51,038 nt of DNA from JAJFUG01 sp964473155 (GTDB lineage Bacteria; Gemmatimonadota; Glassbacteria; GWA2-58-10): contig CAYYNT010000027.1 of NCBI GenBank assembly GCA_964473155.1, forward strand, positions 1 through 51,038. The letters are read 5' to 3'. Both the position numbers and the translations under genes were made by a program. Position 1 is the first letter of the stretch; the number at the start of each line of letters is the position of its first letter. The notes beneath the pieces were generated by a model, which was not told where the DNA came from, did no database searches, and saw only the letters and a list, made by a program, of their open reading frames with translations. Positions 1-7,645 of the stretch are shown piece by piece.

Positions 1-51
1 GCGGATATAAAAAGGACAATGAATGTAACTCTGTAAAAATGATGATGTTAT

Positions 52-75
52 GTAGGGGCACGGCATGCCGTGCCC
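52..75. repeat. GTAGGGGC-family palindrome, inner arm ACGGCATGCCGT
   Basis: Outer arm GTAGGGGC is followed by the palindromic core ACGGCATGCCGT and a decayed right arm (GCCC then GATT). It is one of at least seven related palindromes in the window (248, 4568, 34763, 34833, 47411, 50984), all between genes. It could form a hairpin of REP type. Confidence 0.7.
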
Positions 76-142
76 GATTATGGGAATAAATCCCTCTCGA
101 TCCCCCCTTGGAAAGGGGGGAGGCGCGTGGCCCGGCTATCTG

Positions 143-161
143 AATCACGGATGGCACGGAT
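143..161 (+). repeat. CACGGAT repeat unit, single copy
   Basis: The sequence AATCACGGATGGCACGGAT occurs identically at 143-161, 4383-4401 and 4509-4527, always in non-coding DNA. It consists of two near-repeats of a CACGGAT heptamer. The function is unknown. Confidence 0.7.
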
Positions 162-222
162 AGAGGCGTGGAGTGCCCGATAACCAGGCACCGGTGGTTA
201 TGTATAGAGAGTTCTGATGCAG

Positions 223-352
223 GGGGTTGTCCCAAAAGTCTTAAATTTAGGGGCACGGCGCGCCGTGCCCCTATAGAACTGCTTTTATTTCAAATGGTTA
301 GAGATTGCAGCAATTTGCAAAGAGCAAAATCGGGGACTTTTGGGACAGCCCC
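223..352. mobile_element. 130-bp MITE-like element with 18-bp terminal inverted repeats (copy 1)
   Basis: The left end GGGGTTGTCCCAAAAGTC (223-240) and the right end GACTTTTGGGACAGCCCC (335-352) are inverted repeats with one mismatch. The interior carries a 26-bp palindrome at 248-273 and an AT-richer arm. It has no room for a transposase, so if mobile it is non-autonomous. Its reverse complement matches 50906-51010 with about three differences over some 104 bases by eye, and two more divergent copies lie at 18528 and 47335. No target-site duplication is obvious. Confidence 0.75.
248..273. repeat. Palindrome nested in the inverted-repeat element
   Basis: A perfect 26-bp palindrome with arms TAGGGGCACGGCG and CGCCGTGCCCCTA. 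It occupies the same place in this element that a differently cored palindrome occupies in the copy at 47335. Confidence 0.8.
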
Positions 353-440
353 TTACACGGGCAACCACCGGAAACACAGGCCCGAAATATACAGAATAAT
401 GTAAAGGTTGATTTCTCTTATCCTTTCATTCGGATTGTAA

Positions 441-1865
441 ATGGCCAAGAAGAAAACTGAAACCAACGGAGAGAGCGCGGCCCTGGCGGCCATTGCCGCG
501 GACTACAGCCGCAGCGTGCCTTTTTCGCGTGAGGCCGAGGCCGGCGTGCTGGGCGCCATGCTGATGGACCGCGAGGCGATCGGACAGGCGGTGGAACTGC
601 TGAACGAGAAATGTTTCTACAGCGAACCGCACCGCCGTTTGTTCTCAGCCGTGGTCACTCTGTACGAGAAGAGCGTGGATGTCGACCCGGTGACCCTCTC
701 CGAGCAGTTGCGCAAGGACGGGGCCCTGGAGGAGATCGGCGGAGCGCCGTTCATCTTCGAGGTGGCGAACTCGGTGGCCACCGCGGCCAACGTGACTCAT
801 CACGCGCAGATCGTGCGCGAAAAGTACATGCTGCGCCGCCTGATCGAAAGCTGCACCACGATCATCCAGGACTCCTACCAGCCGGTGGAGGACGTAGACC
901 GGATGATCGACTCGGCCGAGGAGCGCATCTTCCAGATCCAGGATTTCCGCCTAAAGGAGGGTTTCTCGCCCATCCGGCCGATAATCCACGATATAATCAA
1001 CGACATCGAGTACCGCACGCACCATAATATAGAGATGACGGGCATCCCGACCGGGTTCGTGGACCTGGACAAGATTACGGTGGGCTTGCAGAAAAGCGAC
1101 CTGATAATCGTGGCCGGCCGTCCGGGCATGGGAAAGACCTCGTTCTGCCTGAACGTGGCGCTCAACCTGGCCCTGGGCACTCGCGCGCACCCGGAGTCTG
1201 TCCCGGTGGCCGTGTTCAGCCTGGAAATGAGCAAGCAGCAGCTCGTGCAGCGCCTGCTCAGCTCCATCGCGCACGTTCCTGTGGGCAAGATGCGCACGGC
1301 CAAGCTGACCGACCTGGAGTGGCACAACCTGAACCAGGCCGCCAACCGTCTGTTCGACGCCCCTGTGTTTATCGACGATACGCCAGAGATATCGGTGCTG
1401 GAGATAAGGGCCAAGAGCCGCAGGCTGAAGAAGACCGAGAATATAGGCATGGTGGTGATAGATTACATGCAGCTTGTCCGCACCGTGGGCCGGATCGAAA
1501 GCCGCCAGCAGGAAATCAGCATGATCAGCCGCTCGCTCAAGGCGCTGGCCAAGGAGCTTGACCTTCCGGTGGTGGCGCTGAGCCAGCTTTCACGCGCTGT
1601 CGAGGGCCGCCAGGACCGCCGCCCGCAACTGGCCGACCTGCGCGAGTCCGGCGCAATCGAGCAGGACGCCGACCTGGTGGTGTTCATCTACCGTCCCGAG
1701 ATGTACGATATCCAGGAGCAGGACGGGAAGAGCACGGAGAACGTGGCCCAGATAATTGTGGAAAAGAACCGTAACGGTCCCACCGGCACGATCGAGCTTA
1801 ATTTCATCAAGGAATTCACCACCTTCCGGAACCTGAGTTTCCGGGAGGAGTCGGAGGCTTACTGA
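441..1865 (+). CDS. dnaB: Replicative DNA helicase DnaB
   Basis: Hexameric 5'-to-3' helicase that unwinds DNA at the replication fork and works with primase. The 474-residue length is normal. An N-terminal DnaB domain (about residues 25-130, beginning near VPFSREAEAGVLGAML) precedes a RecA-type motor with Walker A GRPGMGKTS at 226-234, the motif VFSLEMS, a Walker B region ending in VVIDYMQL, and the C-terminal sequence ADLRESGAIEQDADLV typical of the family. No intein is present. The ATG start has only a weak upstream ribosome binding site, but the next methionine would remove conserved sequence. The stop lies two bases before the mlaE start, so the two genes are probably co-transcribed and translationally coupled. 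Confidence 0.97.
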   Translation: MAKKKTETNGESAALAAIAADYSRSVPFSREAEAGVLGAMLMDREAIGQAVELLNEKCFYSEPHRRLFSAVVTLYEKSVDVDPVTLSEQLRKDGALEEIGGAPFIFEVANSVATAANVTHHAQIVREKYMLRRLIESCTTIIQDSYQPVEDVDRMIDSAEERIFQIQDFRLKEGFSPIRPIIHDIINDIEYRTHHNIEMTGIPTGFVDLDKITVGLQKSDLIIVAGRPGMGKTSFCLNVALNLALGTRAHPESVPVAVFSLEMSKQQLVQRLLSSIAHVPVGKMRTAKLTDLEWHNLNQAANRLFDAPVFIDDTPEISVLEIRAKSRRLKKTENIGMVVIDYMQLVRTVGRIESRQQEISMISRSLKALAKELDLPVVALSQLSRAVEGRQDRRPQLADLRESGAIEQDADLVVFIYRPEMYDIQEQDGKSTENVAQIIVEKNRNGPTGTIELNFIKEFTTFRNLSFREESEAY

Positions 1866-1867
1866 GC

Positions 1868-2647
1868 ATGACCGGACTGTTCCAGCAGCTTGGGGAGCGC
1901 GTGCTCGAAAGCTTCACCCGGCTGGGCGAGTCCGCCGGGCTGATGGGGCGCACGGCGCTTGAAGTTCCGCGCCTGTGGAGCGCCCGGCGCGAGCTGATCG
2001 AACAGATGATGCGCATCGGGATCGCCTCTTTGCCGCTGGTGGCGGTGACCAGCCTTTTCACCGGCATGGTGATCGCTGTCCAGACCAGCTACCAGGTGGA
2101 GAAATACGTACCGGACATATTCATCTCCGCCGCTATCTTCAAATCGGTGATAATCGAACTGTCCCCGGTGCTGACCGCCCTGGTGCTGTCCGGGCGGGTG
2201 GGGGCCTCGATAGCCGCCGAACTCGGCACAATGCGGGTGACAGAGCAGATTGACGCGATGGAGACAATGGCCCTGGACCCGGTGCGTTTCCTGGTGCTGC
2301 CTCGAGTGATCGCCGGGACGGTCATGATGCCGGTGATAGTTATTTACAGCAGCTCGATTGCAATCGGCGGCTCGTACGTGATCTGCATGCTCTATCTGGA
2401 AATGAGCCACCAGATTTTCATGCAGGGATTCAGCCAGTTCGTCTATCCATATGACATATACAGCGGGGTGTTCAAATCGCTGGTGTTCGGGCTGACAGTT
2501 TCGACAGTCGGCTGCTGTTACGGTTATTACGCCCCGCAGGGCGCGGCCGGGGTGGGCCAGACCACGACTCGCAGCGTGGTGACCAACTGCCTGCTGGTCC
2601 TGATTTTCGACTACATTCTGGCGCTGATTCTTTTTCCGACGGGTTGA
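1868..2647 (+). CDS. mlaE: MlaE-family ABC transporter permease
   Basis: Membrane permease of an MCE-type ABC importer that moves phospholipid or another hydrophobic substrate between outer and inner membranes. The 259-residue protein has an amphipathic N-terminus, about five or six hydrophobic segments, and the family hallmark near residues 116-137 (AELGTMRVTEQIDAMETM, then ALDP), which contacts the ATPase. It is followed after 26 bases by the ATPase gene and then by the MCE-domain gene, so a minimal E-F-D module is present. MlaC and MlaB counterparts are not in the window. Substrate direction cannot be read from sequence. Confidence 0.93.
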   Translation: MTGLFQQLGERVLESFTRLGESAGLMGRTALEVPRLWSARRELIEQMMRIGIASLPLVAVTSLFTGMVIAVQTSYQVEKYVPDIFISAAIFKSVIIELSPVLTALVLSGRVGASIAAELGTMRVTEQIDAMETMALDPVRFLVLPRVIAGTVMMPVIVIYSSSIAIGGSYVICMLYLEMSHQIFMQGFSQFVYPYDIYSGVFKSLVFGLTVSTVGCCYGYYAPQGAAGVGQTTTRSVVTNCLLVLIFDYILALILFPTG

Positions 2648-2673
2648 AAGTCCGCTAACAAGCAAGGTTCCGG

Positions 2674-3438
2674 ATGAGCCACGACGCGATAATCGAGATG
2701 CGGCAGGTGTGCAAGCGTCTGGGCGGCCAGAAAGTCCTGGACGGTCTGGACCTGGCTGTGCCGCGCGGCGAGACCCTGGTGATAATGGGCCGCAGCGGGG
2801 CGGGCAAGAGCGTCATCCTGAAGCATATGATCGGCCTGATGCGTCCGGACAGCGGAGAGGTGCTGTTCGACGGGGCGCCGCTGGGACAGATGAGCCGCAG
2901 CCATCTGAACGAGGTGCGCAAACGGTTCGGGATGCTGTTCCAGGGGGCGGCGCTGTTCGACTCGATGAGCGTGGGGAACAACGTATCCGCCGGACTGCGC
3001 CGTCACACCCGGCTTTCTGCGGCCGAAATTGAGGATGTGGTGCGTTCGAAACTCGAAGCGGTGGGACTTTCTGGAGTGGAGTCGCGCATGCCGGCCGAGC
3101 TTTCCGGCGGGATGCGCAAGCGGGTGGGCCTGGCCCGAGCGATTGCCATGAATCCGGAGGTGATACTGTACGATGAGCCGACCACCGGTCTCGACCCGAT
3201 CACCGCGGATTCGATCAATGACCTGATCGTGGACACGCGGCGGAACCTGGGAGTGACCAGCGTCGTGGTGACTCACGATGTTCAGAGCGCGCTGAAAGTG
3301 GGCACACGGTTCTGTTTCCTGCTGGATGGCAGGATATATTTCAACGGCGGCGGCGAGCAACTGCGCTCGACCGATGATCCCGCGGTGCGCCAGTTCCTTG
3401 AGGGACGGGCCGTGGGGCCGCTGACCGCCATGCATTGA
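2674..3438 (+). CDS. mlaF: MlaF-family ABC transporter ATPase
   Basis: Cytoplasmic ATPase that powers the neighbouring MlaE permease. The 254 residues contain Walker A MGRSGAGKS at about 38-46, the ABC signature LSGGMRKRVGLARA near 142-155, Walker B ILYDEPTTGLD near 165-175, and the switch histidine in VVTHDV. The phrase SGGMRKRV is characteristic of the MCE-associated subgroup rather than of general ABC ATPases. The ATG at 2674 follows a GGTTCCGG stretch, and the following gene starts 43 bases downstream. Confidence 0.94.
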   Translation: MSHDAIIEMRQVCKRLGGQKVLDGLDLAVPRGETLVIMGRSGAGKSVILKHMIGLMRPDSGEVLFDGAPLGQMSRSHLNEVRKRFGMLFQGAALFDSMSVGNNVSAGLRRHTRLSAAEIEDVVRSKLEAVGLSGVESRMPAELSGGMRKRVGLARAIAMNPEVILYDEPTTGLDPITADSINDLIVDTRRNLGVTSVVVTHDVQSALKVGTRFCFLLDGRIYFNGGGEQLRSTDDPAVRQFLEGRAVGPLTAMH

Positions 3439-3481
3439 ACCGTCGCGCATGGGCTGTCTCAAGGCAGGCGAAGGAGAGAAG

Positions 3482-4354
3482 ATGAACAGTAAAAAAGCCG
3501 CAACTCTTGTTGGTTTCACGGTCCTTGCAGCTTTCGTAATAGTGCTGGTTGCGGTGTTCTACCTGCGCGGGGTGCTGACAGCGCGTGACAGGACGGAATA
3601 CCATGCCGAGTTCGATAACGTGGGACGGCTGGTCGAGGGAGGCAATGTAACCGTGGCCGGTGTGGTGGTGGGACGGGTGATGAAAATCGAGCTGAGCGAG
3701 CGCAAAGCCAGGGCGGATTTCTATGTCGAGTCAGGGCTTAAGGTGCCGGAGGGTACGCTGGCTTCGATCAACGCCACGGACGTGTTCGGTTCCTCGAGCT
3801 TGGAGCTGCGCCTGGGCCAGGGAGCGCCGCTCCCGGCAGGGAGCCTGATCAAAGGTGAGCTGGGACCCGGCATAGAGGATATCATGCGGCGCAGCGCGGT
3901 GGTGATCGACATGACAATAAGGCTGCTCGGCCGGGCGGAAACCCTGCTCGGGCGTATGGATACGTTCACGCTCCAGACCGGTCCGGTGACGGAGAGCCTG
4001 GAGAATATCCGGACTATCACCGCCAATGCCCGCGAGTTCAGCCGTAACCTGGACGAGTACGACCGTCTGCTGCGCCAGGCCCTGGTTTCTGCGGATTCGA
4101 CGCTCAAGGGCGTGGATTCGCTGGCTGCGGCGAAATCTGACGAGGTCGGCCGCGCCCTGGCCGGTATTGAAAGCTCGGGCGCGCATCTGGACAGCCTCCT
4201 GGCCCGCTTGCAGTCCGGCGAGGGCACCCTGGGCCGTCTTATTGAAGATGAGACCCTGTATAGTGAAATGCGCGAGGCTTTGCTGGAAGCTCGCACTCTT
4301 ATCGCCGAGGTGCGGGACCACCCGGAGAAATTCGTGCGGGTGAAGGTGTTCTGA
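3482..4354 (+). CDS. mlaD: MlaD/MCE-domain protein, inner-membrane anchored
   Basis: Substrate-binding MCE subunit of the lipid transporter. I chose the ATG at 3482 (290 residues) because it sits behind a strong GAAGGAGAG site; an upstream ATG at 3449 lacks one. A single N-terminal transmembrane helix (about residues 8-30) is followed by the MCE domain (about 37-120, with FDNVGRLVEGGNVTVAGVVVG and GTLASINATDVFGSSSLELR), then a long, mostly alpha-helical C-terminal tail likely to form coiled coil or a helical tube in the periplasm. The sequence TLGRLIEDETLY near the end is common in MlaD-like proteins of this longer type. It is the last gene of the operon. Confidence 0.92.
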   Translation: MNSKKAATLVGFTVLAAFVIVLVAVFYLRGVLTARDRTEYHAEFDNVGRLVEGGNVTVAGVVVGRVMKIELSERKARADFYVESGLKVPEGTLASINATDVFGSSSLELRLGQGAPLPAGSLIKGELGPGIEDIMRRSAVVIDMTIRLLGRAETLLGRMDTFTLQTGPVTESLENIRTITANAREFSRNLDEYDRLLRQALVSADSTLKGVDSLAAAKSDEVGRALAGIESSGAHLDSLLARLQSGEGTLGRLIEDETLYSEMREALLEARTLIAEVRDHPEKFVRVKVF

Positions 4355-4382
4355 GCGGCGCGCCGTGTGCCGTGGGAACGAG

Positions 4383-4548
4383 AATCACGGATGGCACGGA
4401 TAAAAGAGGGATCACACGGATAGAGGAGGAGAGGCGGTTTTTGATTCCCCTCTATGCAAGAGGGGTGGCGGCGCAGCCGACGGGGTGTGTGCCTTTGCCC
4501 TTCGCTGGAATCACGGATGGCACGGATTGGGAAAAGGATTGCACGGAT
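4383..4548 (+). repeat. CACGGAT repeat cluster
   Basis: Two exact copies of AATCACGGATGGCACGGAT (4383-4401 and 4509-4527) are each followed by a looser unit (ATCACACGGAT ending at 4421; GCACGGAT at 4541-4548) and purine-rich filler such as AGAGGAGGAGAGG. The pattern looks like slippage- or copy-generated simple DNA rather than a regulatory array. Confidence 0.65.
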
Positions 4549-4567
4549 AAAGGCAGTAACGTCTGTT

Positions 4568-4588
4568 GGGGCACGGCACGCCGTGCCC
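4568..4588. repeat. GTAGGGGC-family palindrome, decayed left end
   Basis: GGGGCACGGCACGCCGTGCCC has the ACGGC..GCCGT core seen at 52 and 248, but lacks the terminal GTA/TAC. It lies directly after a CACGGAT cluster. Confidence 0.6.
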
Positions 4589-4668
4589 GGTTATTTTGAT
4601 CAATCCCCCTGTATCCCAGCTTTGTCCGGTCAGGAACTTGCATCAGGGAATTGAAAGGCAATTGTTTT

Positions 4669-4963
4669 TCATGTCCTTTTCCGGCTTGTGGAAAAGGACC
4701 AAAAGACGCTTTGGGGCCGTAAACTCGCACTGGCCATAACTCGTTTTCAACCGGCGGTGTGCGCGATATATCTGCACGCTGCCAGCGTAGCGGGGCGATG
4801 CTGGCGCTGAATGCCCGCCCGGCCGCGGAAGATAGATCAGGCTTGAGAGTACTCGCGGCCATTACTCCGCTTCTTTGGCGTGGCTCGGACATACGGCCCC
4901 GGACGGCCCTGATCGGGCCGTTTAAGGGTAAAGCCAGAGAATAGGAACCTTCCAGCGGCCGTT
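4669..4963. repeat. 295-base dispersed repeat, copy A
   Basis: It begins with a 10-bp stem hairpin (GTCCTTTTCC, 7-base loop, GGAAAAGGAC at 4673-4699) followed by GACCAAAAGACGC and GGGGCCGTAAACTCGCA. These blocks, and later ones such as GCCCGCCCGGCC, TGGCTCGGACA-TACGGCCCCGGA and CCTTC-AGCGGC, recur in the same order at 41451-41745. The copies differ by many substitutions and small gaps. Copy A has in-frame stops where copy B has an open frame, which argues against coding. Confidence 0.75.
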
Positions 4964-5004
4964 TGAGCGCCGTATGATATCGAGCCTTAATCGAGAAAGT
5001 TGTC

Positions 5005-6414
5005 ATGCCCAAGCCGAAAATCCAGTACGAATGCTCGGCCTGCGGGGCGGTCCAGGCGAAATGGTCCGGGCGCTGCCAGAGCTGCGGGACGTGGGACAGC
5101 CTGACGGAGCGGGCCGCGCCCGCGCCGAAGGCGCCGGGGGCGCGCAGCGCCGCCGCACCGGGCGCCGGTGGGGCGCGGCCCCGTCCCCTGGCCGCCGTGC
5201 TGAACGGCGGCCCTGAGCCGCCGCGGGTGCGGACCGGCATCTCCGAACTGGACTCGATCCTGGGCGGGGGGCTGGTTCCCGGCTCGCTCCTTCTGATCGG
5301 CGGCGATCCGGGGATCGGCAAGAGCACGCTGATGCTGCAGGCGGCCGGACGGCTGGCGGAATCGGGCGTGAGAGTGCTGTATCTCTCGGGCGAGGAGAGC
5401 GAGGGCCAGATCGGAATGCGGGCCAGAAGACTGGGGATCAAGGCCCCGGAAGAGCTGCTTCTGCTGACCGAGACCTGTTTCGAGACAGTCGAATCCGCGA
5501 TAAGAGAAGTGCAACCACAGGTGCTGGTTGTCGACTCGATCCAGACCATCTATGTCGGGGCGGTGGAGGGCATACCTGGAAGCATAGTCCAGGTGCGCGA
5601 GGCCAGCGCCGGGTTCATGCGTCTGGCCAAGCAGGACGGGCTGACAGTAATCCTGGTGGGGCACGTGACCAAGGAGGGCGCTCTGGCCGGACCGCGCATC
5701 CTGGAGCACATGGTCGATACGGTGCTGTATTTCGAGGGCGACGGGAACTGGAGCCACCGAATACTGCGCGTAGTGAAAAACCGGTTCGGCTCGACCAACG
5801 AGATCGGGGTGTTCGAGATGCGGGGGGACGGGCTTGCGGAGGTGACCGATCTTTCAGGATATTTCCTTGACGGACGGGCGGCGGAAAGCCCCGGCACGGC
5901 CGTGGTATGCACTGTCGAGGGCACACGGCCGCTGCTGGTGGAGGTCCAGGCCCTGGTCACCCCCACCGGCTACGGGACGGCGCAGCGCGTATCCACAGGT
6001 TACGACAGCAAGCGCCTGGCGATAATGCTGGCGATCCTGGAAAAACGGCTCGGTCTGCCGCTGTCGAGCCAGGATGTTTTTCTGAACATGGCCGGAGGAC
6101 TGCGCGTGCTGGAGCCGGCGGTGGACCTGGGGGTCTGCATGGGACTGTGCTCATCGCTCCGGGAGCGCGCGGTGGACCGTTCCACGGCTTTTATCGGCGA
6201 GGTGGGGCTGGGGGGCGAACTGCGGCGGGTGAGCTATATCGAGAACCGTCTGCGGGAGACCGCCAAACTGGGGTTCAGCCGCGTGGTCTGTGCCGCGGCG
6301 GGGCTTGAAAAGATCAAGCCGCCGCGAGGACTGACTCTCAGCGGCTGCGAAAGCCTGGAAGATGCGGTCAGGACCGTGTTCGCAGTTCGCCGGGAGGGCG
6401 GAAGTGCCGGATAA
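5005..6414 (+). CDS. radA: DNA repair protein RadA
   Basis: RecA-related ATPase that promotes branch migration of recombination intermediates. The 469-residue protein has the N-terminal C4 zinc finger (Cys10, Cys13, Cys24, Cys27), a RecA-like core with Walker A GGDPGIGKST around 99-108, the RadA-specific KNRFG motif in VVKNRFGSTNE, and a C-terminal Lon-protease-like domain (from about 300, with NMAGGLRV and FIGEVGLGGELR). A low-complexity Ala/Pro/Gly linker at about 35-65 separates the finger from the core. The upstream ribosome binding site is weak (GAGAAAG), but the start at the zinc finger is unambiguous. Its stop overlaps the ispDF start. Confidence 0.96.
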   Translation: MPKPKIQYECSACGAVQAKWSGRCQSCGTWDSLTERAAPAPKAPGARSAAAPGAGGARPRPLAAVLNGGPEPPRVRTGISELDSILGGGLVPGSLLLIGGDPGIGKSTLMLQAAGRLAESGVRVLYLSGEESEGQIGMRARRLGIKAPEELLLLTETCFETVESAIREVQPQVLVVDSIQTIYVGAVEGIPGSIVQVREASAGFMRLAKQDGLTVILVGHVTKEGALAGPRILEHMVDTVLYFEGDGNWSHRILRVVKNRFGSTNEIGVFEMRGDGLAEVTDLSGYFLDGRAAESPGTAVVCTVEGTRPLLVEVQALVTPTGYGTAQRVSTGYDSKRLAIMLAILEKRLGLPLSSQDVFLNMAGGLRVLEPAVDLGVCMGLCSSLRERAVDRSTAFIGEVGLGGELRRVSYIENRLRETAKLGFSRVVCAAAGLEKIKPPRGLTLSGCESLEDAVRTVFAVRREGGSAG

Positions 6415-7639
6415 AGGAAAACAGGAAACAGTGAAGCTGACCGGCTGGGGGGCGGTGATTGCCGCCGGAGGGGCGGGCTTGCGCCTGGGCGGGCCGGTGC
6501 GCAAGCAGTTTATCGAAATTGCAGGAAAGACAGTGCTGAGGCACAGCCTTGACCTGTTTCTGGCTTTCCCGGAGATAGTGCAGATTGCAGTGGTGCTGCC
6601 CACGGATGCGGTGGCGGAGTTTCGCGATACCCTGACATCAAAGGAGAGGCAGCGGGTGACCGTGGTCGCCGGCGGCCCCAGCCGTCAGCTCTCCGTGCTC
6701 AGCGGCCTGGAGGCCCTGGACCCGGTGCGTATCGGCCTGGTGGCGATACACGACGCCGCCCGGCCGCTGGCCGATCCGGGGGTGATCCGCCGGACTTTCG
6801 AGCTGGCCGCCTCGGGGGCCGGAGCTATGGCCTGCGCGCCGGTGCGCGACACAGTCAAGCGCTCCGATGGGGACGTGATAACCGGAACTGTGGACCGCGA
6901 AGGACTCTGGCTGGCCCAGACGCCGCAGACCTTTCCGCTGGGAGCGATCCTGGCCGCGCACCGGGCCTCGCTCAGGGCCGGGTTCGAGGGCACGGACGAC
7001 GCAGCGCTGTTCGAGCGGCTGGGCTTGCCGGTGCGAGTGGTGCGCTCGGATTTTAGCAACCTGAAAATCACCGAACCCGGAGACCTCGAATTCGCCGGAT
7101 TCAGGCTCGGAGGGAAAGGAAAGGCTATGGACATGCGGGTCGGGCAGGGTTACGATATCCATCCGCTGGCCGAGGGCCGCCGCCTGGTGCTGGGCGGGGT
7201 TGAGATAGCCCATCCCCTGGGACTGGCCGGGCACAGCGATGCGGACGTGCTGGCGCACGCGATCACCGACGCCCTGTTAGGGGCGCTGGCCCTGGGCGAC
7301 CTGGGTAAGCATTTCCCGGACACGGACCGGTCGTTCAAAGACGCCGACAGCCTGGAGTTGATGGCCAGGGTGATGCGGCTTGTCACCGGCCGCGGGTTCA
7401 GGGTGGTGAACGTGGATGCCACGGTGTTAGCCGAGCGCCCGAAACTGGCGCCACATGCACAGAAAATGTGCGAGAACATAGCGCGGGTGCTGGGGGTAAG
7501 CAGCGCCTGCGTGAGTGTCAAGGCCACCACCCACGAACGGCTGGGGGCGCTCGGCCGCGGAGAGGGAATCGCCGCCACGGCTGTGGTGCTTCTTGCCGGT
7601 GAACGGGTGGAATCGGGATTTAAACGCGAAGAGGAATGA
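6404..7639 (+). CDS. ispDF: Bifunctional IspD/IspF, MEP isoprenoid pathway
   Basis: A fusion of two non-consecutive steps of the MEP pathway. IspD (about residues 10-235) makes CDP-methylerythritol and shows AAGGAGLRLG, VAIHDAARPL, TPQTF and NLKITEPGDL. IspF (from about residue 242, MDMRVGQGYDIHPL) makes methylerythritol cyclodiphosphate and shows GYDIHPL, HSDADVLAHAITDALLG and TTHERLGALGRGEGIAA. The GTG at 6404 (411 residues) follows GGGAGGGCGG and overlaps the radA stop by 11 bases; a GTG at 6431 is also possible. A purine-rich AGGGAAAGGAAAGG lies just before an in-frame ATG at 7127, so separate translation of IspF cannot be excluded. Confidence 0.93.
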   Translation: MPDKGKQETVKLTGWGAVIAAGGAGLRLGGPVRKQFIEIAGKTVLRHSLDLFLAFPEIVQIAVVLPTDAVAEFRDTLTSKERQRVTVVAGGPSRQLSVLSGLEALDPVRIGLVAIHDAARPLADPGVIRRTFELAASGAGAMACAPVRDTVKRSDGDVITGTVDREGLWLAQTPQTFPLGAILAAHRASLRAGFEGTDDAALFERLGLPVRVVRSDFSNLKITEPGDLEFAGFRLGGKGKAMDMRVGQGYDIHPLAEGRRLVLGGVEIAHPLGLAGHSDADVLAHAITDALLGALALGDLGKHFPDTDRSFKDADSLELMARVMRLVTGRGFRVVNVDATVLAERPKLAPHAQKMCENIARVLGVSSACVSVKATTHERLGALGRGEGIAATAVVLLAGERVESGFKREEE

Positions 7640-7645
7640 ACGCGC

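Larger units (their letters stand above)
1..440. other. Repeat-rich spacer upstream of dnaB, no gene seen
   Basis: No convincing coding region lies here. The stretch holds a GTAGGGGC-type palindrome (52-75), one AATCACGGATGGCACGGAT unit (143-161) and a complete element with terminal inverted repeats (223-352). A 78-codon open frame at 168-404 runs across these repeats and is not credible as a gene. I see no strong ribosome binding site or promoter for dnaB in the last 80 bases. Confidence 0.7.
4355..5004. other. Non-coding spacer between mlaD and radA built from repeats
   Basis: About 650 bases without a gene. In order it contains two CACGGAT clusters (4383-4421 and 4509-4548), a decayed GTAGGGGC-type palindrome (4568-4588) and a roughly 295-base dispersed repeat (4669-4963) that recurs at 41451. 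Short open frames here do not correspond between the repeat copies, so I regard the whole region as non-coding. Confidence 0.75.

Noticed and set aside
168..404. A 78-codon open frame upstream of dnaB
   Set aside because: It runs through the inverted-repeat element and a CACGGAT unit, and has no ribosome binding site or family features.
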